A DNA stretch of 6,409 bases from Chlorobiota bacterium. GTDB taxonomy: Bacteria; Bacteroidota; Bacteroidia; Bacteroidales; JAADGE01. A model generated the notes under the pieces. That model was not told the DNA's origin, ran no database searches, and was given only the letters and a program-made list of their open reading frames with translations. The stretch covers positions 1 to 6,409 of the forward strand of contig JAADEE010000101.1 in the NCBI GenBank assembly GCA_013153575.1, written 5' to 3'. A program made the translations under genes and the position numbers. Below are positions 1-5,559 of this stretch, in pieces (position 1 is the first letter of the stretch; each line of letters starts with the position of its first letter).

Positions 1-128
1 TTGTATAGTTTTTCATCGTATTGCATCAGTGCTTCGCCGAAAATCCCGCGTAACATACTGCCTAACTGTCCGGGTAACAGACTGTCGTTTACGGCTTCGA
101 ATTTTAGGTTTAGTTTGGTTAGTTGCAT
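1..128 (-). CDS. cas6: Probable CRISPR RNA-processing endoribonuclease Cas6 (5' part only)
   Basis: Only the first 42 codons are in the window; the gene continues past position 1. Translation from the ATG at 128-126 gives a beta-strand-like start (MQLTKLNLKFEAVN) and then LLPGQLGSMLRGIFGEAL at residues 17-34. This resembles the GS-x-LRGaFG-aL signature near the N-terminus of many Cas6 proteins of the RAMP superfamily. Cas6 cuts the repeat RNA of the precursor crRNA, and type III systems depend on it. The start lies 5 bases after the cmr6 stop, so it is probably co-transcribed with the cmr genes. The fragment is about 43% GC over its first 120 bases, higher than most of the operon. The catalytic region is not visible, so another RAMP protein is possible, but the motif and position favour Cas6. 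Confidence 0.7.
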   Translation of the reverse strand, partial: MQLTKLNLKFEAVNDSLLPGQLGSMLRGIFGEALMQYDEKLY

Positions 129-133
129 TTGGA

Positions 134-1378
134 TTATTTTTTCTTCCGGACTTTTGTAATAGTAAAATTTCCTTTTTCAATTTTTCCTGAAGTTTCCGTG
201 ATGATTAACTTCGCTTTTTCGGTTTTCGAAAATTTTCCGTTTACATTTATTACTATGTCTTTATCTTTAATGTGTAATTTGATTTTTGCATTTCCATTTG
301 AATAACTCAAAACAGTACCCCAAACCAAACTGCCGATTTTTAAAGTATCCAATTCAACCCAAGTATCATCTTGGCTAATTTCCGCTTTTTTCGGTTGTTG
401 AGTTTGGGTGGTTTGAGAAGTTTCGGGTATTTTTCCTTTATTATCTAAACTAATAGCAATAAAATTACCAAATACCGGCAAATCAGATATTTTGTTTTGA
501 GAAATATTTTTTTTGAATTGTCCGTAACCTGATGATGTTTTAGCTCCCGCTCCATATTTCTGCAATAAAAATTCAAATAATTTTACTTTTTCATCGGCAG
601 ACAAACCTCCGGAATCGAATAATCTAAATTGAAATTTGATTTCAACATTGGGTAATATTTTCAAAAATCTAATGGGATTTGGATCTTTTAAAGGATGTTT
701 ATGATGAGCTAATGTGTCTTCAAACAAAAAGGTTCCTGCTGCTATATTAACTTTAGTTTCATTTAATGAATTTGTTCCTTTTTTCATTAAATGATAATGA
801 AATGCTCTGCTATAGCTTTTAGCCGGATAAGCGCCTAGAAACGTATCCTTTTTTGAAACTGATAATTCTTTTCCTTCAAAAATTGCATTTTGTAATTCTG
901 TTACAAAATTTCTATCCACTTCTTTATCCAAACATTCTTTTATGTCGCCAATTAATCTTTCTGTAATTAATTCTTTTTTATTACCGGAATATGCTATAGG
1001 AAAAAAACTTCGTATTCTTCCTTTTAGATTATGTCCGGTTATTACAGGAATACCGGTAGAGTGGTCAAAATGAAATCCCATTTTAAATTCATGAGTTTCT
1101 CTTTTTTTATTTGAGATACTTAACTTTGCACCTGTACCGTGTTCATTTCCGGTTCCTATTAAAAATCCTTGTCCGGCAGTAGTTAACGAAAAACTGTAAT
1201 ACTCATTTTTCGGGAAATATTTACTTAAATCTAACTGACTCGGTTTTAAATCCTGAAGTTTAGTTTGAATTAATAAGTCTTTTAGATTAAGGTTGTCGTT
1301 TCTATATTGAATATTATCTGAACCACTTTTTATGTTCCGATAAACTCTTTTATTAAATTCTAATCCTAAATTTGTCAT
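134..1378 (-). CDS. cmr6: Type III-B CRISPR module RAMP protein Cmr6 with C-terminal extension
   Basis: Cmr6 is the Cas7-like subunit near the 3' end of the crRNA in the Cmr effector complex. The 414-residue product has the RAMP core: the D-x-x-TG-x-P-x-x-xG-x-x-LKG-x-x-R type motif at residues 105-123 (GIPVITGHNLKGRIR at 109-123), a DPNPIRFLKI segment at 232-241 where Cmr6 proteins carry a P-x-P-x-x-FL strand, and the glycine-rich loop GAGAKTSSGYGQF at 276-288. Cmr6 proteins normally end soon after this loop. Here about 100 residues follow: a Thr/Gln/Ser/Lys-rich linker (roughly 313-338) and a beta-rich segment (340-414). The ATG comes one base after the cmr5 stop (TAAAATG), which suggests translational coupling. 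No Shine-Dalgarno sequence is seen. Family assignment is firm; the role of the extension is unknown. Confidence 0.9.
   Translation of the reverse strand: MTNLGLEFNKRVYRNIKSGSDNIQYRNDNLNLKDLLIQTKLQDLKPSQLDLSKYFPKNEYYSFSLTTAGQGFLIGTGNEHGTGAKLSISNKKRETHEFKMGFHFDHSTGIPVITGHNLKGRIRSFFPIAYSGNKKELITERLIGDIKECLDKEVDRNFVTELQNAIFEGKELSVSKKDTFLGAYPAKSYSRAFHYHLMKKGTNSLNETKVNIAAGTFLFEDTLAHHKHPLKDPNPIRFLKILPNVEIKFQFRLFDSGGLSADEKVKLFEFLLQKYGAGAKTSSGYGQFKKNISQNKISDLPVFGNFIAISLDNKGKIPETSQTTQTQQPKKAEISQDDTWVELDTLKIGSLVWGTVLSYSNGNAKIKLHIKDKDIVINVNGKFSKTEKAKLIITETSGKIEKGNFTITKVRKKK
137..361 (-). other. S1/OB-like C-terminal extension domain of Cmr6
   Basis: This stretch encodes Cmr6 residues 340-414, after the RAMP core and a low-complexity linker. 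The pattern LKIGSLVWGTVLSY at 346-359, followed by alternating hydrophobic and charged strands (AKIKLHI, KDIVINV, KAKLIIT, NFTITKV), resembles the opening of an S1/OB-fold RNA-binding domain, where L-K-x-G-x-x-x-x-G-x-V is common. It ends in a basic tail (KVRKKK). The OB assignment is inferred from pattern only. A reasonable guess is extra nucleic-acid or partner-protein contact at the crRNA 3' end of the complex. Confidence 0.45.
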
Positions 1379-1379
1379 T

Positions 1380-1793
1380 TTATATCAATTTAAATTTTCT
1401 AAATGCTAATTTTAAAGCACTGCCGGCAGTAAGAATATTAACCAAAGCATCGGTTTTTAGTTTGCCATTAACAGAATTGGCTTCAATATATCCAATCAAA
1501 TCATTTTCATTTGTAAAAGATTCATTTTCTTTTTTAAGTATTTGATAAATCCATTTTATTACAATGCTTTTATCTTCATTACTTCCCTTACTACTATTAT
1601 ACATAATGGTTGTAGCTAATGGTGTCATAATTATACAATTGGCATTAAAAGACGATATATAACCTTTGTATGTTTTCGGTTTTGAAGTTTCTTTTAAGAA
1701 TTGCCCTTTTGAATCTTTAAATTTTTCTTCAAGGATTATTTTAGTTGCAATCGGAATCAAACTGTTTACTCTATATTTATTTATTGTCATCAT
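1380..1793 (-). CDS. cmr5: Type III-B CRISPR module-associated protein Cmr5
   Basis: Cmr5 is the small, mostly alpha-helical subunit that forms the inner filament of the Cmr complex beside the Cmr4 backbone and lines the target-RNA channel. The 137-residue length is typical of the family. The segment YKGYISSFNANCIIM at about residues 42-56, followed by PLATTIMY, matches the helix where Cmr5 proteins have Y-x-x-x-x-x-x-F-x-x-x-I-x-x-x-G-L-x-x-x-L-x-F. The end, SALKLAFRKFKLI (125-137), matches the usual A-L-K-x-A-L-R-x-F-x-L ending. The start has two consecutive ATG codons (1793-1791 and 1790-1788), so either could be used. It begins 5 bases after the cmr4 stop and ends one base before the cmr6 start. 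Sequence conservation is weak in this family, so position between cmr4 and cmr6 adds much of the confidence. Confidence 0.88.
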   Translation of the reverse strand: MMTINKYRVNSLIPIATKIILEEKFKDSKGQFLKETSKPKTYKGYISSFNANCIIMTPLATTIMYNSSKGSNEDKSIVIKWIYQILKKENESFTNENDLIGYIEANSVNGKLKTDALVNILTAGSALKLAFRKFKLI

Positions 1794-1798
1794 AATGT

Positions 1799-2659
1799 TT
1801 ACATTTTAGTTATTGAAGTAAATCCATAAGATACGGAAGCATTTCCTCCTACTTGAAGAGGCTTTTTATTATCTTTATTTGTTAATAGATTTTCTACGAA
1901 ATCCTGTTGTTTTTCCTCTTTCCAAATATTAGCAAAATACAATCTTGTAAATCTGGGTAATATTTGTTCATACCAAAGATTTTGACTTTCACCGTCGTCC
2001 AAAGCATTTCTGGATATAACCGGCAAATACAAATCTGATGTCAATTCAGCCATTGTTCTGTTAGAAACCACAGCAATTCTATCACTATCGAATCCAAATA
2101 AGCTTTTAAGTTTATTTAATAACTCATCATTGTTAATTAAATTCAATCTTGTACCTACAATATCCATTTCTGCACCAACGTAAGTATTTTTAAAACATTT
2201 TCCGACATCAGGATTGTCATCAGATACTATCGATTTTATTTCTTCATAAATTGATTCTTTCAAAGGATCACCAAGTAAAGTATGTAAATGTTCAAAAAAA
2301 TTGATCAATTCCGGTGAAGTTGTAAGCATAAATGAATTTTTGTTTGTTCTTACAGGTAATGCTAATAAATGAGCGGTAAAAAACACACTTTCACCTTGTT
2401 GGGTTTCGCTCCCGCCTTTTTTATTTGCAGAACTATCGCTTCCGAAAATGCGTTTCATCATTTCATACTTATTTTCACTATCAGCATAAGTATCGATGAA
2501 TTGTTTTATAGCACCTTTCATTCCCGTACTGTTAAAACAAGGGTAACCTGTTGCTGAATCTCTTTGAATCAGTTGGTCAATAAAACCAAAACCGGATTCG
2601 CCTGTGCCTACGTGGGCATCTGTAATTGTTTCTACTCTGTAAAATTGTGTAATATTCAT
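1799..2659 (-). CDS. cmr4: Type III-B CRISPR module RAMP protein Cmr4 (backbone subunit, target-RNA nuclease)
   Basis: Cmr4 is the repeated Cas7-type backbone subunit; each copy grips the crRNA and cuts the paired target RNA at regular spacing. The 286-residue length is normal. Residues 14-40 carry the family signature: DAHVGTGESG, then FIDQLIQRDSATGYP. Asp28 sits where Pyrococcus furiosus Cmr4 has its catalytic Asp26, so RNA cleavage should be intact. The following RAMP loop reads CFNSTGMKGAIKQF (41-54), a looser version of the usual IPGSSLKGALR. The C-terminal glycine-rich strand LQVGGNASVSYGF (268-280) is also typical. The start overlaps the cmr3 stop in an ATGA arrangement (4 bp), consistent with translational coupling. 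This is a confident family call; the Asp28 role is by alignment from memory. Confidence 0.93.
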   Translation of the reverse strand: MNITQFYRVETITDAHVGTGESGFGFIDQLIQRDSATGYPCFNSTGMKGAIKQFIDTYADSENKYEMMKRIFGSDSSANKKGGSETQQGESVFFTAHLLALPVRTNKNSFMLTTSPELINFFEHLHTLLGDPLKESIYEEIKSIVSDDNPDVGKCFKNTYVGAEMDIVGTRLNLINNDELLNKLKSLFGFDSDRIAVVSNRTMAELTSDLYLPVISRNALDDGESQNLWYEQILPRFTRLYFANIWKEEKQQDFVENLLTNKDNKKPLQVGGNASVSYGFTSITKM

Positions 2660-3804
2660 ACGTCTAAATTTTTAAGTTGTTTATAATAATTGTATCCGAT
2701 ATTTTTATATGCCTTTAAGTTATCATTATTCAAGGCATCAATAAAGTCTTTTTCATGGTCTTTATCAACAAAAGCAATGCTTCCTTTTTTTATCAATAAT
2801 TGACTCGAAGTAAAATACTCATTGATTTTTTCAGGTTTTCTATCAATATTGTATAATCTTTTCAAATTTTTTCCGCCTATTTTTAAGGCTCTGAAAAATT
2901 GTGTTTCTCCTATGAATTGATTTACATATTCAAATACATCACTTTTTATAATTGCATCACTCAAAAAGTGAAAAATATTGCCTTCCGTTTTTTTACCAAA
3001 AGGTGTATTTTGTACTTCATTATCTGCTTTTTTTACACGGACTTTATACACAGAAGCTTCTCCGCCAAAAGTCATAAATAGGATATTCTTTTCATCTAAA
3101 ACTTCGTCAACTTCCGCAAAAAATGAAAAACTAAACCCCTTATGCAATTTTAAATATTGCGTTTTAAAATATGCATCTTCTTTTTTCTCTCCTTCATAAT
3201 TTTTGGTTATTCCCGGTTGTATATGTTTTATAAATATTCCTTTTGAGTTTAACTTTTTAAGTTTAATCCCGAAAAAGTTTGGTGTTGTGTATTTTTCCAA
3301 TTCATTATAAAAAGGAATTAAATTGTTATAGTTTTCATCATTTTTCAAAAATGCATCTTTGAAAAAAGATTGCTTTAAATTCAATTGATTAGTTTGCTTA
3401 ACAGATGCTTCTTCAGTTGCAAGAATTTGCAAGTTTTTTATACTTCGGTTATTATAACTCACTTTAACTTTTGTATTATTAACAAAAAATAAGTTATCTA
3501 GTTGTTTAACAGGATAATAATAGTTGTTGTGGTTATCTGAAATATAAACCGGATATATTTTTTTTATTTTTCCGTAGGTTTTAGGTGTTCCGTCAAAACC
3601 TTTTTTTCCAATTAATTTATCCCATTCATTCTTATCATCAATAACATTTTTTGCTAATAATAAATAGTGTCTTGTCAAACCTAATAGTCCGGTTTGCTGT
3701 GGAAAGGGATTACTTTCTAAAAAATAGCTTGGTCTTACGGGGTGTTTTTCCTTGCCAAAATAAAACTTGTCAATCGGTGTTAATGTAAATTTGTATGTAG
3801 CCAT
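2656..3804 (-). CDS. cmr3: Type III-B CRISPR module-associated protein Cmr3
   Basis: Cmr3 is the Cas5-type RAMP subunit that, with Cas10, holds the 5' repeat-derived tag of the crRNA. The 382-residue product starts with LTPIDKFYFGKEKHP (8-22), matching the L-x-P-x-D-x-x-x-F-x-x-x-x-P opening of Cmr3, and then NPFPQQTGLLGLTRHYLL (32-49), the equivalent of the FPP-x-x-x-x-x-GalR motif. The middle has LFMTFGGEASVYKV (242-255), where Cmr3 proteins have a conserved GGE. It ends with AYKNIGYNYY (365-374), a divergent version of the usual Gly-rich end. The ATG is 6 bases after the cas10 stop in an A/T-rich leader with no Shine-Dalgarno sequence, and the gene overlaps cmr4 by 4 bp. An A8 tract lies at 3558-3565. 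Identification is firm from motifs plus gene order. Confidence 0.9.
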   Translation of the reverse strand: MATYKFTLTPIDKFYFGKEKHPVRPSYFLESNPFPQQTGLLGLTRHYLLLAKNVIDDKNEWDKLIGKKGFDGTPKTYGKIKKIYPVYISDNHNNYYYPVKQLDNLFFVNNTKVKVSYNNRSIKNLQILATEEASVKQTNQLNLKQSFFKDAFLKNDENYNNLIPFYNELEKYTTPNFFGIKLKKLNSKGIFIKHIQPGITKNYEGEKKEDAYFKTQYLKLHKGFSFSFFAEVDEVLDEKNILFMTFGGEASVYKVRVKKADNEVQNTPFGKKTEGNIFHFLSDAIIKSDVFEYVNQFIGETQFFRALKIGGKNLKRLYNIDRKPEKINEYFTSSQLLIKKGSIAFVDKDHEKDFIDALNNDNLKAYKNIGYNYYKQLKNLDV

Positions 3805-3810
3805 AATAGT

Positions 3811-5559
3811 TTAATTTCTAAATTCGTTGTCTCTATAAAAATGTATTAATTTTAATAAAGAAACTATTGTATTTAAGGTTTCTTCATTATATCCTTGATT
3901 ACTGAACATTTGCTCAATAAACTCTCTGACTTTTATTAAATATTCAACAAAATCTTTATGAACTTTTTCGTTGAAAGTTTCATCAAAAAGAGCTGTTAAA
4001 TCTTTAACGTTTGTATCAAGATATTGTCCACGGTTTAAAAGAATCTTTTGGTAAATAGAATTGATAAATAAATCGGAATCTTTTCCTTTTGGTGTTTTCA
4101 AATTGCTATTTAATAATTCTCTATATTTACTAAAAGTATTGTAGTTTTTATCAATTATTCCCGTATATTCTTGCTTGCTATGTTTTTGTAATTTGAAATG
4201 AATTCTGTTTCGTGTTTTATACTTGTCATTTTTCACTTCATACATTAAGTTTTTACTTAATTCATAAGCTTCTCTTAACGGAAATTTGTAATATGTTATA
4301 GAAATTCCATAAGTAAGACAAGGTCTGTTTTCTGTCATTCCTTTGTATTTCTCGTAGTTATTATTTTCATCTTTTTTATTAAAAATATCATCAAATGCTC
4401 TGTCTAATTTATCAATTAAATCAAATAAAGTAAGATAATTTCCATCCCTATCTCGTGAAGCAACAGGCGCAAAAAACACCAAATCATCTCCTCCAATGTA
4501 TATAGGCGCAGCACCATAACCCCAGTCTGTTACATCATTTTGTGTAAATCTTTTACCGGCGAGAATTTCGTTGGCTTTAATTGAAAATTCAATTAAATCT
4601 TTTGAAAAATTATTGATTTCATCTTCAGTTTCGAGTGAACCGATAAGTTTCCCCATATTATCCCCGTCAGCATGAATTATTGCTATATATTTATGATAAG
4701 TTCGTAAATATTCAGATATTTCTTTTATCCCAAAGATTTCACTTAATGCATTATCATCTTTTTTTATTTCTTCTACAAGTGCATTAGGTTTAGAAGCATC
4801 ATTTTCTTGCTTATCATTAAATTCATCTTTAATGATTTTTCTAATTTCATCTTGTGCAATATATTTTTGGTTTTCATCTGTTACAAATTGCAACTCATTT
4901 GTAGCTATCTCCGTTAAACTGGGAAAACCGTTTTTATAATCATCATGAAATGCATCCTTTATAAGAAAACTATGGTTAATAAAATGAAATAATACGTAAA
5001 ACGGATTAGGGTCAAAATGGGCAAGAGTAGGGATTTGTTCGGCATTGTCCAAATACAAATTCAATGATTTTACAATGCCAATCTTCTTGTTATTTTTATC
5101 AACAAAGCTTAAATCTGCTTCATCTGCTTCAATTGCATATACTTTGAAATAATTATAAAAGAATGCTTTAATTTTATTTTTATTCTTTTTAAATATTTGA
5201 ATATGCTTGTCGTATGGTTTGAAAGTAAATTTAGATTTATTTAACTCATCCCATAATTGATTTGCTACACTTTCTTTTACTTTTTCTATTATTTCATTTA
5301 TTTCTTCAAAATTTCCATTTTCTTTTATGCGTAAAAGTATTCTGTCAGGATATAAACCTACTCCGGGTTTTGATTGTCTTACATATTCATTATTTGGCAA
5401 TAGAATATTGTATTTTTCTGCAGATATATTTTTTAATATCTCTTTGCAGATATACGAAAACAAATAACTGGCACCCCAAATTTCTCTTGTTTTTTGAGCT
5501 ATTTTAATTGTTTTATATATCGGACCGATGGTTATACCAATGTACTTATTATTTTTCAT
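3811..5559 (-). CDS. cas10: Type III-B Cas10/Cmr2 lacking the HD domain, with intact GGDD cyclase motif
   Basis: Cas10 is the large subunit of type III complexes and makes cyclic oligoadenylate or a related messenger after target RNA binding. I chose the ATG at 5559, giving 582 residues, because the Cas10 fold starts at once (KYIGITIGPIYKTIKIA, residues 5-21) and the in-frame ATG at 5595 would add a repeat-derived HNLKHNLK stretch and lengthen the overlap with cmr1 from 11 to 47 bp. Using this start, Palm1 covers about 5-230, HADGDNMG is at 296-303, and the catalytic GGDD is at 356-359 within IYIGGDDLVFFAP. A helical C-terminal region follows from about 485. The usual N-terminal HD nuclease domain is absent, and typical Cmr2 proteins are several hundred residues longer. 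Only Cys38 and Cys414 occur, so the four-Cys zinc ribbon is missing; a charged segment (about 225-280) occupies its expected place. Confidence 0.93.
   Translation of the reverse strand: MKNNKYIGITIGPIYKTIKIAQKTREIWGASYLFSYICKEILKNISAEKYNILLPNNEYVRQSKPGVGLYPDRILLRIKENGNFEEINEIIEKVKESVANQLWDELNKSKFTFKPYDKHIQIFKKNKNKIKAFFYNYFKVYAIEADEADLSFVDKNNKKIGIVKSLNLYLDNAEQIPTLAHFDPNPFYVLFHFINHSFLIKDAFHDDYKNGFPSLTEIATNELQFVTDENQKYIAQDEIRKIIKDEFNDKQENDASKPNALVEEIKKDDNALSEIFGIKEISEYLRTYHKYIAIIHADGDNMGKLIGSLETEDEINNFSKDLIEFSIKANEILAGKRFTQNDVTDWGYGAAPIYIGGDDLVFFAPVASRDRDGNYLTLFDLIDKLDRAFDDIFNKKDENNNYEKYKGMTENRPCLTYGISITYYKFPLREAYELSKNLMYEVKNDKYKTRNRIHFKLQKHSKQEYTGIIDKNYNTFSKYRELLNSNLKTPKGKDSDLFINSIYQKILLNRGQYLDTNVKDLTALFDETFNEKVHKDFVEYLIKVREFIEQMFSNQGYNEETLNTIVSLLKLIHFYRDNEFRN
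4483..4494 (-). other. Codons for the Cas10 GGDD catalytic motif
   Basis: The minus strand reads GGAGGAGATGAT, encoding Gly-Gly-Asp-Asp. In Cas10 the two aspartates bind the metal ions for nucleotide polymerisation. The neighbouring Palm1 motif HADGD is encoded at 4660-4674. Both are complete, so the messenger-synthesising activity is predicted to be functional. Confidence 0.9.

Noticed and set aside
72..92. Possible small hairpin (CTGT...ACAG) near the cas6 start region
   Set aside because: The stem is only about four base pairs with a loop inside the cas6 coding sequence, which is expected by chance.
2369..3199. Open frames on the plus strand at 123-305, 2369-2557, 2899-3081, 2978-3199 and 5262-5507
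   Set aside because: All lie opposite well-supported cmr/cas genes, are short, and encode Phe/Leu/Ser-rich sequence expected from the complement of Lys/Asn/Glu-rich AT-rich genes. No family motif or start context supports them.
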